Assembly (NCBI GenBank): GCA_022497155.1
Contig: MU385779.1
Span: 151,496 to 215,495 of the forward strand
Length of the DNA stretch: 64,000 nt
Direction: 5' to 3'
Source of the DNA: Whalleya microplaca
Taxonomy: Eukaryota; Ascomycota; Sordariomycetes; Xylariales; Xylariaceae
Under the pieces are notes generated by a model. The model was not told the origin of the DNA. It did not search any database and saw only the letters and a list, made by a program, of their open reading frames with translations. Position numbers and translations under genes: made by a program. Positions 45,070-56,404 of this stretch are shown here, in pieces. How positions within the stretch are numbered: position 1 is the first letter of the stretch; each line of letters opens with the position of its first letter.

Positions 45070-45792
45070 ACTTCAATGACAATTGCTGTGTGATCAATTC
45101 TTAAAGATTGCTAGTTCACCTAAGTGGGTTGTCACATAGAATCTTATAAGAATGTAGCACCTAATCATGGAAGAATAACTAATCGAACTTGGTTGTACAT
45201 TTTCTTGCCGTTTATGTGGCCTTTTTTGTGAAGGATTGAAGTTGGGAACTTGGACCTTTGAGATCTCATGTTGGATACATATTGAGTAGTACAGCAAACT
45301 GCATAGCCACCATGGATTTGAGTGAAGCTCCTCACTTAATTAAGCAGCTGAAAAAAATCCGGACTGTTGCCTAGCCTAGCCTACATATAGCGATTGACCT
45401 TGATCAATCATTGAGTTCTAGGTCACTTTCTAGAATTATAAAGTTTCTACTTCATGTAGTGTTTTTTCTTTTTACAATAGACTTTGATTGGGGTTTCATA
45501 CTTGAATTAGAAGATTTATAAATTCCACTGCATCATCGCAGAATAGCAGAGAGACTTCTTTTATGCCGAGTAGGCTTTGCTTCACAGGAGTGAAGATAAC
45601 GTAATCTGGACCATATCGATGTGTGACACACGATTCAATCTGATTCAGTCTGCACGCCTACCAGCTTCTACCTTTCCTCGTATTGCTGCACTTACATCTT
45701 TCATATAGAATACTAGGAAACACTCGAGTACTTACTTTACTCACAGTCATACCCTCCTTTTATCCCATCCTCAATCTAGCACCTTCGTTGCT
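45070..45792. other. Intergenic, AT-rich
   Basis: About 720 bp between two minus-strand genes, holding the promoter of the DUF726 gene and the 3' flank of BTA1. No other feature is recognised. Confidence 0.5.
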
Positions 45793-48410
45793 TTAAATCT
45801 CCAGAGATGTGATCTCAGCAGCAGCAGAGTCCACCTCGGACGTCGGCGTCGGCGGCGCAAGATTCTCCTTCTTAGTGCAGATCCAGCACGACGCATACAT
45901 ATTGACGCGATCGATGCACGCGCCGTCCTTGCGCGACCCCATGCACCGGGCCGAGAAACCCTGACTCTCAAACTCCTTGAGATACCAAGGCGCCAGGCCC
46001 GCAGAGCGCAGCATCACGCGCCCGCCCATCTTGAGCGCGCGGTTGAGCTTCGCGATCTGCGCAGCCGCGGCGTCGGACCCGGGATCGAACCAGTCCATGC
46101 TGTCCATAACGACGGCGACGGTGAGTGTGCCGGGCTGAATGCGCGCGATGACCTCATCGAGCTCGTCGGTGTGGATGCGCAGGCCATCGAAAGCGCCGGG
46201 GCGCGACAGTCGCGCGTGCGCTTGTGGCGACAGGTAATCCGGGTGACAACGGCGCGAGAACTGCCCGTCGAGACACACGAGGTAGTACGGGTTGTCGGCC
46301 GCAATGTGCGTCGACTCGACCATCGGGTCTAGCGTGTTGACCATGTACTCCCAGATGGCGTGGGAACGTGTGTTTTTGGCCCGCGGGTTTGCGCCGCACA
46401 CCGCATCTGAAACCGCGTGGTCTTGCTCGATCACTGCAAGCTGGTTCTTGGGCACGCCGAGCGCGGTCCACAGGAACGATTCTTGGCTCACAACGAGTTT
46501 GGATACGAGTCGTGAGAGCAGCGCTGGCCGGATCTTGTTGCGCCAAACCTCGCGCTGTTCGTTGAGGGTCTTGGCTGCAAGTAGCTCTTTGACCGCCGAA
46601 CGACAGCCAAAGACACGGGTGATCCAACGGAAGATACGAATGCCATGCTTAGAACCGCCCGTATCATAAAGCCCACCCTTGGACTTTGAGAAGATATGGT
46701 GGTTGTTGAGCCAATACTGAAAGGCACGGCTGGACAGATGGGGAGACATCTTTGAGATAAGCAACGAGCGAAATTCGGGGTGTTTACCTTCACCGAAGAT
46801 CTTCCAGAAATCCTCATACGGGAGTGCCGAATAAGCAGCTACCTTGAGCTCCAGCAAGTGGTTTTGTGTGGGGTTCAGATCGACTGCATGGATTCGGGCT
46901 GGACTTTGAAGTGCGTAAGAGAGAATGTTGTCACCAGCGCTAGTGATGGCGAGTACCACATCGTCTGACTTCAGATTGAGGATGCGTTCGTCGACACGAG
47001 TATCTTCCCATGTGAACGCGTAGATATACTCGTCATTGAATTGAGTGTGCTTCTTTAGCTGATCGTCATAGTAAATCCGGTAGTGGTGGTTCTGGTAGAA
47101 GAATGAAGGTAGCGGCAGGTTGGAAGAAATGTTCACAATCGCAGCGTCAAAAGCCTTGGAACGAATTTCAGGGGCAGCTCGTTCAACGGCACGAGACAGA
47201 GCAGCCGAGTGATTGGCCGGATATAGATACGGCGATTCGGTCACTAGCGCATCAACCTTCTCAACGATCTCGTGTGGAAGGCTAGATGAGGCTGGTCCCT
47301 TATGAGAGCCCAGCCAGATATAGTAAGGGATAGCGCCGAAAGTATAGTTGCGAGTATTGGCATTGAGGACTGTGCCAAAACGATACTCGAGGTAGTCACG
47401 TCGGCCAGGTTCCAGAGCAACTCGGTCGACGTCAAACCAGGCACGCCAAAAAGTCCTTCCGAAGAAGTTGACATGGCGGTTGACGAGGCCGCCAGTGTAG
47501 TTCCGAAAGCTCACGTCGACTTCAGACTGAACGTAGAAATCTACGACACCTATAATGCCATTGGGGGCTAGCAACGAGGGAAGCGAGTCAATGACGGAGT
47601 AGTAGTCGGGCTAGATATCAATAAGTCTTTGCTCGCTTTATGAGGAAGCTTATACTTACAATCATGGACAAGCTATAGGACATTGTCACTAAATCGGCGG
47701 CCCCGTGTGGTGGGCGTTCCTGGGAGAATAAACTCAGGCCCGTGGGAGAGGGGCGTCTACCTTGAGATGCCGGCTCATGGTCATCCAAGCGGAATTTTCT
47801 TGCATCTTGGCAGATGACCTTCACGTTCTCCCAGCCAAGTCTCTCAAAACGTTTACGAGCAACCTCACACAGTGACGGGGAAAAGTCGACAAGGTAAACA
47901 CTGTCAAAGAATTCGCCCACATCAACAAATTGAGACATGGCCTCAATGTTCCATCCTGTACCTCCACCAACCTATTGTAATATTGTTAATGACTTGTCTA
48001 ACCTGGTGTAGAATAGTACTAACATCAACCCACACGCGTCTCTTCTTCTCCGAGCTGCCGTCTGTCTTCGTCGCCCTGTAAGCAAGCTGAGCAGCTGCTA
48101 GGGAGAGCATATCTTCGCGGCCCTTCAAAAGGGCCCTCCTCGTCGCGTCATACGCACCCGCCTGCTTCTTATAGAAGCTCTCCAAGGCATCTTGCTGGTT
48201 GCCCTTGGAATCTCCATTATGTGGTTTAAGGAAACATGAGTAGAAGAAAAGCCACAAGGACTGGAGAAGGTTAGGATTCTCATGAACTTGATTTTTCTTC
48301 TTAAAAAACGAGGAGAAGCATAGTCCCACGAACGAGACAACTGCTACTCCGACAAAGTAGATCTTGAGATAAGGTTGAGGGGGTAACACATTACCACCAA
48401 GAGAACCCAT
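45793..48410 (-). CDS. BTA1: Betaine lipid synthase (DGTS synthesis)
   Basis: Three exons, 48410-48024, 47971-47660 and 47610-45793, with introns of 52 and 49 bp, encode 838 aa. An N-terminal membrane segment (YFVGVAVVSFVGLCF) is followed by a methyltransferase domain with the SAM-binding loop WVDVGGGTGWNIEAM, LVDFSPSLCEVA and YSLSMIPDYYSVID. The C-terminal DUF3419 (BtaA-like) part includes LTFTWEDTRVDERIL-like text, LAITSAGDN and HAVDLNPTQN. The single polypeptide joins the bacterial BtaB and BtaA activities, transferring the aminobutyryl group of SAM to diacylglycerol and then methylating it to DGTS. Fungi make this lipid mainly when phosphate is scarce, replacing phosphatidylcholine. Joining the exons is required: the SAM loop spans intron 1. 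Confidence 0.95.
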
Positions 48411-49712
48411 GGTACTCTCTCATTGTAGGTAGTTACCCTGAGAGAGAGGTGTTGAATATTCCCTTCCGGTGTTGAACAGCAGCCCTTAGTGAAATTATTG
48501 ACAACGAGAGAAGAGGAGAAGAAGGAAAAGGGCCGTGACAAAGCTACGCCTAAGAGATATATACCAAACCTCGTTACAGCTTACCCACCTCCACGAGAAT
48601 ACTTAACCAGTAGGAAAACGTCATATTCGGGTGATTGCAGAGCCTGGATCGCCTAGTAATACCGCTAGAACTCTTAGTCGTGACATTGTACTACAGTCGT
48701 AGATAAGCACGAGGCCATAGATTTTGTTGTTCTCTTGATGCTTCCTCAACGAGACCCTGAATTTGGCCCCACCGGCTGTCGACCCCACTAGTTTCCTACC
48801 CCGGTGGACAAGATGCATCTAGATGAATAGAGTTGAGCCAATCATCCGGGCCACATGCGTAATCCCTATAGGCATGCGTAGATGATAAAAATTTAATCGG
48901 ATCTGCTCTGAGATGTGAAAGGTGTCTCTTCCACGCGCGTGGGGTAGGACTGTTGATTAATTGGTTGGATGGTAAAGCCAATATGAGTGTAGTTCAATTG
49001 AGTTTATTTTAGCTTTGGAGAGTCGTGTACACCAGATGAGCTCACCAGACGCTTATTTGCTACTTTTGTCTTGGTGGAATGAAGATTGTCATATCTCAAC
49101 ATTGAGCAATGAGGTACAGGGCTGAAACTCTGTATTCAAACTCATCGCACGCGAGTTCATCCCGAAAATGTGATCGATTAAGCATTCCCTGCAGAAACCC
49201 CACAGCGTTTCTTAGTCAAGTGATATAAACTAGGTACGAGTAGATTCCCGTTGGCGGCCAATGCCAAACTATGTATTCTACTACGAGTCGGCAGTTAGCC
49301 ATCGGCAACCTATCAAACAAGCCACGACTCTGAACAGCGCGGCCCGAAGCTTAGTAACAAGTAACAGCATATGGATGCTTGCGGCTATGTGTGTAGCGAC
49401 TAATGTCACCTGTGTTCGTTACATCCGTGGTACCATGTTAGATCAAGGTGAGTTGTTCTCGCAGGAAAAGGGGGCATGTCTTTTCGCCGGCAGGAACAGG
49501 AATTTAGACCCCCTGTCCGGTGCTCCGTTACCGCAACTGCCACGCTAGTACGTATTGAGCTCCGAAAATCCCCGGCCTCGGTCCGGGTCTTGTAGTGGTT
49601 AGCCGCTTTCAACGGCCAAATGTGTAGATGTTGCTTACACCGCGTCTTACACCTCATCATTGAAGGGAGGCTGAATTGAAACAGTACAACTCAACCACAA
49701 CATAATGTAATC
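48411..49712. other. Divergent intergenic region of BTA1 and the transporter
   Basis: About 1.3 kb between divergent genes. A short purine-rich stretch follows the BTA1 start. I looked for Pho4-type CACGTG/G boxes and did not find a clear cluster, so phosphate control is not supported here by sequence. No gene is seen. Confidence 0.45.
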
Positions 49713-51197
49713 ATGGCTACACAAACTCAAACCATCCCTCTCACGTCAAGGCAGCGTCACCACGCCGGCACAACTTGGGCTCCATCTGAAGCAACCGCTG
49801 ACAACAGTTCTGCGCCTATCCTTCCGCCGGTGTCTCGTAAGAAGCAGGCTTCAGTCTTACTATCTGCGTTCTTGACCATAGTTCTTACAATCGGATACAA
49901 CCAATCTTACGGTGTCTTCCAGCAGTACTATCTGTCCCCTTCCCAAAACATACTGTCCCCATCACCCTCTTCGCAAGCCACACCGCCCACGGCCATCCTG
50001 GCCTTCGTGGGAACTTTAGGTTCAGGGCTTACGTGGGGCGGCAGCATCTTCGTCAACCCCCTCATCTCCCGCATCGAGTACGGGACGTGGTCCCCACAGA
50101 CCCTGCGGTCCAGCACCCGGCAACGGCGGTGGCTGCTCAAGCTCCTCTCGACCCGCAGCATCACGCTCTCGGGGGTCTTCCTCATGACGCTGGGTCTAAC
50201 GCTAGCATCATTTAGCACCTCGCTTTGGCAAATCGTGCTGACGCAGGGCCTCCTGTACGGGCTGGGCAGCTCGCTGCTGTACTTCCCGCTCCTGAGCCCG
50301 GCGCCCGAGTACTTCACGACGCACCGCGCGACGGCGCTGGGCTTCATCCTCGCGGGCGCCGGCGTCGGCGGCCTGGCCTTCTCGCCTGCCGTCCGCGTGC
50401 TGCTGAGCGTGCTGGGCGGGCGCTGGACGCTGCGCGCGTACGCGCTGTTCCTGCTCGTTGTCGGCACGCCCATCGCGTGGGTCGTGCCGCGGAGCCGGTT
50501 CCCGGCCGTTAGCGCGGGACCCGCGTCCGAGGACGCTGAGGCCGATGCACAGCAGCAGCGGCGGAGGGGGACGCACGTCTCGCGTGCGCTGGCGCTGCAG
50601 CCGGCGTTCCTGCTGTCGGCCGTGGCGGCGTTCTTGCAGTCGGCGGGCGCGCAGCTGCCCTTGTCGTTCATCCCCTCGTACAGCGTGGCGCTGGGGCTAG
50701 ACTCGTCGAAGGGCGCGACGCTGTTAGCGGCGAGCAGCGCCATCAATGCCGTCTCACGGGTGGCGACGGGATACCTGGGGGATCGGCTGGGGCGGCAGAA
50801 TACCCTGGTGCTGACTGTACTTTTGGCTATGTCGAGCGTGTTTGCGTTTTGGCAGACGAGCGTCAGCGGGGACTCTGGGTCGTTGTGGCTTGCGTTCATC
50901 GTCGTATACAGTATCACGGCTGGGGGATACTATGCTCTGTTCCCCGCTACTATTGCGGAGGTGTTTGGTATCAGGCAGTACGCGGCTGTAAATGGGTTCA
51001 TCTACTTCATTCGGGGCCTCGGAACCATGTTTGGGAGTCCCGTGGGCGGCCAGTTGTTGGGAAAGGTTACAGATGGACCGAACGCGTATGCGAGGATCGT
51101 ATACTGGGATGGTGCTCTACTCCTAGGCGCGACAATTTGTCTCGCTGGTGTTCGATGCGTCGATGCTAGGGGGAAGGGGTGGAATTGGGTGGCTTAG
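49713..51197 (+). CDS. MFS transporter, monocarboxylate-transporter-like family
   Basis: Single exon, 494 aa, start ATG at 49713 in context AATCATGG. A hydrophilic N-terminus of about 45 residues precedes twelve expected membrane helices: ASVLLSAFLTIVLTIGYNQSYGVF opens the first, TAILAFVGTLGSGLTWGGS and GVFLMTLGLTLASF follow, and the central loop carries a DAEADAQQQRRR charged segment. Helices 7-12 include AFLLSAVAAFLQSAGAQLPL and GYLGDRLGRQNTL, the conserved MFS loop. The pattern (YGVFQQYYL, LSAINAVSRVATGYLGDRLGRQ) fits fungal MCT-type proteins, many of unknown substrate. Carboxylate or riboflavin-like transport is an inference only. GC content is locally high. Confidence 0.9.
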   Translation: MATQTQTIPLTSRQRHHAGTTWAPSEATADNSSAPILPPVSRKKQASVLLSAFLTIVLTIGYNQSYGVFQQYYLSPSQNILSPSPSSQATPPTAILAFVGTLGSGLTWGGSIFVNPLISRIEYGTWSPQTLRSSTRQRRWLLKLLSTRSITLSGVFLMTLGLTLASFSTSLWQIVLTQGLLYGLGSSLLYFPLLSPAPEYFTTHRATALGFILAGAGVGGLAFSPAVRVLLSVLGGRWTLRAYALFLLVVGTPIAWVVPRSRFPAVSAGPASEDAEADAQQQRRRGTHVSRALALQPAFLLSAVAAFLQSAGAQLPLSFIPSYSVALGLDSSKGATLLAASSAINAVSRVATGYLGDRLGRQNTLVLTVLLAMSSVFAFWQTSVSGDSGSLWLAFIVVYSITAGGYYALFPATIAEVFGIRQYAAVNGFIYFIRGLGTMFGSPVGGQLLGKVTDGPNAYARIVYWDGALLLGATICLAGVRCVDARGKGWNWVA

Positions 51198-51574
51198 CTA
51201 AGTATAGTATGTCAGCAACTTAAACACAGTTCTTACACAGTAGTAACTATCACAGATCCTTAGTAGACATCACCACTACATGTAATGAACATGTTACGTA
51301 TGCGCTATTACGTGTCTATTTCTATTCTATAATTCGAGTCAAGACTCCTGAGTGTCAGGGCTAAGAAGTTCCCTCGCATTTGGTACGATTCGAAAGTGAC
51401 ATCTTTAGCCAATGACCAATACCCTAGTGTCGTGCATTGGCGATCTCATGAAGTTGTTATTGGAAAAGTGCTTATAATAGCCACATCATCAAGCATTAGA
51501 ATATGTCCTATGTTGGTATTAGGTGAGTTGACTTGGGTACGTCGATAGTAGTCTTCCTGTGTCCGTTGTTGTCG
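51198..51574. other. Convergent 3' intergenic region
   Basis: Short spacer between the convergent transporter and AlaX-type genes. Nothing is recognised. Confidence 0.5.
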
Positions 51575-52384
51575 TCAAGGAAGCACGTAGCTCACCCGAC
51601 TAGTTCCCTTAGACCGGCTTATCTTCTTGACGTTGGTCTTACCGCAAAGTTCGGAGGTATCAACGTGCGTTCCTCCACAAGGGTAGACTTCGGCACCGAT
51701 TATTTTCACAACTCGAAATTTCTCCTCATCAGTCATGCCCATCGCTTTGCGATCAGGGATTAGCCGTTCAAGCCCGTTAGCTTTGAAGTCATTCTCATCC
51801 CACCAATCAATCTCAACGGGCATGTTTTTGTTGATGTACTCGTCCACGCGAGCTTGTATAGCGTCTTTCCATTTCCCCTCAATGAGTCCTTGGAACTCGC
51901 AGGCTGCAGAGTCGGGGAAGTGTGATGCTTTCAGCTCATCGAAGTTGGCAACTTCGGCTTCGAGGAGGTGCCGAACAGCTGCCCCCAAGACGTGACCCGC
52001 TGTATGATAACGAGAATATAGATTGCGCTTCTCGCTGTCAATGATTTGGGTAACGGAATCCCCAGGAGCAAAGGTTAAGGAGGCATTCGCAAATCTGCCG
52101 AAATGAAGCACCTCGCCATCATTTACGGCACTCATGCGCACCATGGACACGTCAAAACTTGCCCCATTCGCGCTGTTTATCACACCAACGTCTGAAGGCT
52201 GCCCACCACCTTGAGGGTGAAATATCGTCTGGTCTGTGACGACTACCTGGTCGTCTTCGCTAGCCTGCTTGAAAACACTCTTATTGGCCTCTTCGAGAGC
52301 TGCTACTGATTTCACTGCAGTCACCACAGCCTGCAGAGTATGAAGCTTGGCATTGCGTTGAAAGGCGAGATAAGTACGTTGCAT
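51575..52384 (-). CDS. Alanyl-tRNA editing protein (AlaX-type)
   Basis: Single exon, 269 aa, from ATG at 52384. It lacks the aminoacylation domain of AlaRS and corresponds to the free-standing editing module. Visible motifs are TDQTIFHPQGGGQPSDVG (the conserved N-terminal loop), RYHTAGHVLGA with the first two zinc-binding histidines (HxxxH), and CGGTHVDTSEL with the Cys/His pair. These enzymes hydrolyse Ser-tRNA(Ala) or Gly-tRNA(Ala) in trans and so protect translation fidelity. All four zinc ligands appear intact. It lies just downstream of VPS28 on the same strand. GTG-AGC near the C-terminus looks like a donor, but the family's usual RVSY ending makes a single exon more likely. Confidence 0.93.
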   Translation of the reverse strand: MQRTYLAFQRNAKLHTLQAVVTAVKSVAALEEANKSVFKQASEDDQVVVTDQTIFHPQGGGQPSDVGVINSANGASFDVSMVRMSAVNDGEVLHFGRFANASLTFAPGDSVTQIIDSEKRNLYSRYHTAGHVLGAAVRHLLEAEVANFDELKASHFPDSAACEFQGLIEGKWKDAIQARVDEYINKNMPVEIDWWDENDFKANGLERLIPDRKAMGMTDEEKFRVVKIIGAEVYPCGGTHVDTSELCGKTNVKKISRSKGTSRVSYVLP

Positions 52385-52848
52385 ATCGAATGAAGTCCGA
52401 GATAACGAAGTGTCGATTAGTATTGGAATGGAAATGGTGAGTCTTTTAAATTTTTGTTTTCAATCTGGGCGTGAATATAAGACGCAATTGAGATATCCAA
52501 AGATCTTTTCCCAGGCTGCCAGGTCAACTCACGCCCTAAAGGTGGGTCCCTCAGAATGATTGACCACTCAAAGCAGAGAGCCGAGACCGGATATGTCTAT
52601 GTATTCAGACTGCAAGCTGCGCAATCTCGGGACGATGGAATCTAAAAGGTCAATCCCATGTCTCTCGTATTAATAATTGAGTAACCACGCGAGAGAGAAA
52701 CTTGCATGGACTGACTCAGGATGCGGGATTCACAAATTGCTGGTATCATTATACCAAGCTTAAGCCAGAGATATACCCAGAAATAAGACTTGGTTCGCAA
52801 TAGCACCAATCAAAGACCACTGACAGTTGGATATGTGACTTGGATATC
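52385..52848. other. Intergenic between VPS28 and the AlaX-type gene
   Basis: 464 bp holding the VPS28 3' flank and the promoter of the tRNA-editing gene. No other feature. Confidence 0.5.
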
Positions 52849-53672
52849 TTAATTAAGGGAGTTTTTAAACCCCAAGTATGCCGAGTTAATGTCTAATTCA
52901 AGTTCTCTCGCTTGTTGCTCGCTCAGTTCTTCGGTCGCCTTCATTTGATTTAGTGTTATCAGCCACTGTACGATCTTCCCACGATTCTCAAAGTCTCGAT
53001 CTGTAACTTTGTTGACACTTTGAATGACATCCGTCAAAAGAGGATGGAGCTGGTCTTTTGCCAGAAGCCCCAGGCGCAAAGCGTCCAAGAACGTAATGAA
53101 ATCCTGTGTCGCTTCAAGAATAAGAGCGCCAGATTTGTTGCTTGCCGAAGCGGATGGCTGTGGAGCAGACCCCGTTGAAGCAGTGACCGCGGTAGACGGC
53201 ATGCCAACTCTGAGTCGTTCTGTCGCTCTAGGGACTTCAAGCTGCAGTAGATGCGTTTAGCTAGTATTAACCAACTGCGACAGACATTTGCTTACATCCC
53301 ACTCGGCTTTAAACTCTTCCAAGCCAACAAACGCTTTAGCAACAGTCTCGTCCGCCAATATGGACTTATACTGTTTCAAAGACCGCTCGCAAATCTCGGT
53401 GTAGTCAGCCTCAGGTATGGCATCCTTGAGAAATGCTCTCTCAAGCTCGTCCAGGGTGACTATGATGGAAAAGAGCTCTGCAAGGGAGTCTTGCAAGTCC
53501 CGTTCAGCACGGGTATCTGCCAGCCTCACTTCCTGCATGAATGTGAGTCACCAGGAAAGTAGCACAGAGCAGCCAGCCAAAGTCATACTTCATCTAGATT
53601 TATGGTTGCTGAGAGAGTCGTATTCGGAACATAGCTGTGAGGGGTTGGCGCATACGCCTGTCGTGAATTCAT
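52849..53672 (-). CDS. VPS28: Vps28, ESCRT-I subunit
   Basis: Three exons, 53672-53589, 53532-53296 and 53241-52849, with 56- and 54-bp introns (GTATGA..GCAG and GTAAGC..GCAG), give 237 aa, the expected length. The protein starts MNSRQAYAPTPHSYVPN, then EVRLADTRAERDLQDSLAELFSI-type core helices (including LERAFLKDAIPEADY and CERSLKQYKSIL), a Ser/Ala-rich linker and the C-terminal four-helix domain (ILEATQDFITFLDALRL, then ELELDINSAYLGF). Vps28 binds Vps23/Tsg101 through its core and ESCRT-II (Vps36) through its C-terminal domain, sorting ubiquitinated cargo at endosomes. The frames at 53257-53538 and 52849-53202 are pieces of this gene. Confidence 0.96.
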
Positions 53673-54061
53673 TTTGTGGGGATCTCTGACGACTCCTAAT
53701 TCCGAGATAGATTAAGTTCCGTGTAACTTCAAGGCAGTCAGAGGGCATATAAGCAGGAAGATGAGAGTCGAATGTTGGTTTTGGCGCCAGTACAGTAGTA
53801 CATGAGATCCTGTGAGTCTCACCTGGTGATTGGGGGAAGGGTGGCAGAATCTGACCTCACAACCTCACCGCCTAGAGCAACCGCCGTATATGGCTTAGTG
53901 CCAGTCTAAGATAAGAACCCCGCGATAAGGAATCCCCAAATTTTTTTTTTTTCGAATAAGGATTTCAATCAGGTTTCCACAGGTATATCAACAGTTGTCT
54001 TTCCAGCAAAATCACCACCCGCCGATTTGCACGATCACAGCCCGTGCGCTCACTCTTCGCC
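53673..54061. promoter_or_regulatory. Shared divergent promoter of VPS28 and NOC2
   Basis: 389 bp between the start codons of two divergent genes, with a poly-T tract near 53940-53952 and pyrimidine-rich sequence before the NOC2 ATG. A bidirectional promoter is inferred from the geometry. No specific site was identified. Confidence 0.5.
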
Positions 54062-56404
54062 ATGGCAGGCGCAAAGAAGAATTTCAAGGCGACCAAGAAA
54101 TTCGAGCAGAGACATCTAAAAGGTGTACTGGACCAGCGAAAAACGAATGCGAAGGCCAAGCAGAGACAGCAGGTCAAGGCCAAGAAACAGACCAAAAAGG
54201 CGAACGATGCCGAGTTCTACAAAGGCAATGAGGATGGCGACAAGTCCAGCAAGACCAATGGCAACAAGAAGACAGCCAATGTCAATGACATGAGCGTCGA
54301 TGACTTTTTCGGAGGCGGTTTTGAGATAATCGAGAAATCCCAACCGGGCAAGAAAACACCTAAGAAGCTAGGGAAGCGCAAGCGTGATGAACCTGACGAG
54401 GATGAAAGTGCTTCGGGGAGCGATCTCGATGTATCCGCAGACGAACACCCAGTGGCAAGCGGCAGCGATGATTCTGACAATGAGGATGTCGAGGAGGACA
54501 TCGGCATGAGTAAAGGCGTCATGGATGCGCTTGCTGAGGATGACCCTGAATTCTACAAATTCTTGAAAGAGAACGACCCTGGCGCACTGGAGTTCGACGA
54601 TGCGGATCTGGCCGAAGTCGACGAATTGAGCGCCGGTGAGGAAGAAGAGCAACCCAAGAAGAAGCGGAAGAAGGACAAGAAACAAATCGACAAGGCAGAA
54701 GACTCGGACGAAGACGCTGGGTCAGATAAAGAGCTAACGCAAGCTATGGTTGCCCGTTGGAAGGTGGCTATGTCAGAGACCTTCTCCCTCAGGGCTGCGA
54801 GACAGGTGGTGTTGGCATTCCGATCCGCAGCACATTTGAATCAGGATGATGCGGAAGAAGAGCGAAAGCAAAGCTATACCATTTCCAGTCCTGATGTGTT
54901 CCACGATATCCTCGTGGTTGCGCTCAAGCAGATACCTGAAGTCCTCCAACATCATGTTCCTATCAAGGAGTCTTCTTCTGGTAAAGTCCATGTGCCAACA
55001 GACTCTAAAAAGTTCAAGACTCTCTCAGTACTCCTGAAGACATACATCTCAGCAATATTGCATCTACTTGGCACACTTTCGGACGACGCCACTCTGAAGC
55101 TAACACTTTCAGCCATTACGCCCCTTGTACCGTATCTATTAAGCTTTCGGAAACTTCTAAAATATCTGATTAAGACGGTTGTCGGCTTCTGGTCCCAATC
55201 CACCAGCAGCGATACGACTAGAATCACGGCCTTTCTAGTGCTTCGAAGACTCGTTGTCGTTGGCGACAAGGGGATTAGAGAAGCAGTTTTGAAAGCAACT
55301 TATCAAGGGTTGATCGCAGGAGCTCGTGTGACCAACGTCAACACGGTACAAGGGATCAACCTGATGAAAAACTCCGCGGCTGAGCTCTGGGGTCTAGACC
55401 AGGGTATTGGCTATACCACTGCGTTCAGCTCTATCCGACAACTTGCCATCCATCTACGAAACAGCATCGTCCACAATCAAAATGAGTCGTACAAGACCAT
55501 TTACAACTGGCAGTATATACACTCGCTCGACTTTTGGTCGTGCGTACTGTCAGAACACTGCAGTCCGTTAAAGGAGGCCGAGGCTGGGAAGGAATCTCAA
55601 CTCAAGCTACTCATTTACCCTCTTGTACAAGTCACACTTGGCGCAATGCGCCTGATCCCAACCGCAACCTATTTCCCCCTCCGCTTCCATATGATTCGGT
55701 CACTTCTTCGTATTTCGCGGTCGACTGGGACATATATCCCATTAGCATCTGCTCTTCTAGAAGTGCTCAACTCGGCGGAGATGAGGAAGTCTCCCAAACC
55801 ATCGACCATCAAAGCGCTCGATTTTCACGTGGCCTACAAAGCCCCGAAATCATATTTACGCACTCGAGTTTACCAAGATGGTGTAGGAGACCAAGTGATG
55901 GATTTATTTTCAGAGTATTTTGTGCTTTGGTCCACAAACATAGCATTCCCCGAGTTTGCATTACCTGTCATCGTGATGCTGAAGCGATGGCTCAAGCAAT
56001 CGAGGAAAAGGAATGTCGGTAATAACAACACCAAGGTCCGCTCTAGCATTGTCCTGCTCGTCCAGAAACTCGAGGCAAACGCGAAGTTCATCGAAGGCAA
56101 ACGGGCCCGGGTAGACTTTGCGCCCAGAGACCGGTCACAAGTTGACAACTTCCTCAAGGATTTCGAGTGGGAGAAGACGCCAGTCGGCGCCTACGTTGTT
56201 GCACAGCGGAAGGCGGGGGCTGAGAAGCAGAAGATGCTGGAACAGGCTAGGAAAGAGGACGAACGGAAACGAAAGGAAGAGGAGCGGGAGGCTATAGAAG
56301 AAAATGGCGTAGACATGGATGAGGAAATGGACGAGGACGATGAGGAGATTGACGGGCTTGACGAGGATGATGAGGAGTTTACTGATGATGACGATGAGGA
56401 GTAA
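54062..56404 (+). CDS. NOC2: Nucleolar complex protein 2 (Noc2), 60S ribosome biogenesis
   Basis: Single exon, 780 aa, from ATG at 54062 (context CGCCATGG, MAGAKKNFKATKKFEQRHL). The preceding six codons of the open frame begin with GTG and are probably not translated. The N-terminal 230 residues are Lys-rich and acidic by turns (nucleolar-type), followed by a helical HEAT-like body with MSETFSLRAARQVVLAFRSAAHLNQ and HLRNSIVHNQNESYKTIYNWQYIHSLDFW, the family signature block, and FPLRFHMIRSLLRIS. The tail is a very acidic Asp/Glu run. Noc2 pairs with Noc1 and then Noc3 to escort pre-60S particles from nucleolus to nucleoplasm. The length and order match the family, and the gene appears complete. 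Confidence 0.96.
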   Translation: MAGAKKNFKATKKFEQRHLKGVLDQRKTNAKAKQRQQVKAKKQTKKANDAEFYKGNEDGDKSSKTNGNKKTANVNDMSVDDFFGGGFEIIEKSQPGKKTPKKLGKRKRDEPDEDESASGSDLDVSADEHPVASGSDDSDNEDVEEDIGMSKGVMDALAEDDPEFYKFLKENDPGALEFDDADLAEVDELSAGEEEEQPKKKRKKDKKQIDKAEDSDEDAGSDKELTQAMVARWKVAMSETFSLRAARQVVLAFRSAAHLNQDDAEEERKQSYTISSPDVFHDILVVALKQIPEVLQHHVPIKESSSGKVHVPTDSKKFKTLSVLLKTYISAILHLLGTLSDDATLKLTLSAITPLVPYLLSFRKLLKYLIKTVVGFWSQSTSSDTTRITAFLVLRRLVVVGDKGIREAVLKATYQGLIAGARVTNVNTVQGINLMKNSAAELWGLDQGIGYTTAFSSIRQLAIHLRNSIVHNQNESYKTIYNWQYIHSLDFWSCVLSEHCSPLKEAEAGKESQLKLLIYPLVQVTLGAMRLIPTATYFPLRFHMIRSLLRISRSTGTYIPLASALLEVLNSAEMRKSPKPSTIKALDFHVAYKAPKSYLRTRVYQDGVGDQVMDLFSEYFVLWSTNIAFPEFALPVIVMLKRWLKQSRKRNVGNNNTKVRSSIVLLVQKLEANAKFIEGKRARVDFAPRDRSQVDNFLKDFEWEKTPVGAYVVAQRKAGAEKQKMLEQARKEDERKRKEEEREAIEENGVDMDEEMDEDDEEIDGLDEDDEEFTDDDDEE

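Noticed and set aside
49570..49640. Stretch TGTAGTGGTTAGC resembling a tRNA A box
   Set aside because: No B box or cloverleaf follows at the right spacing.
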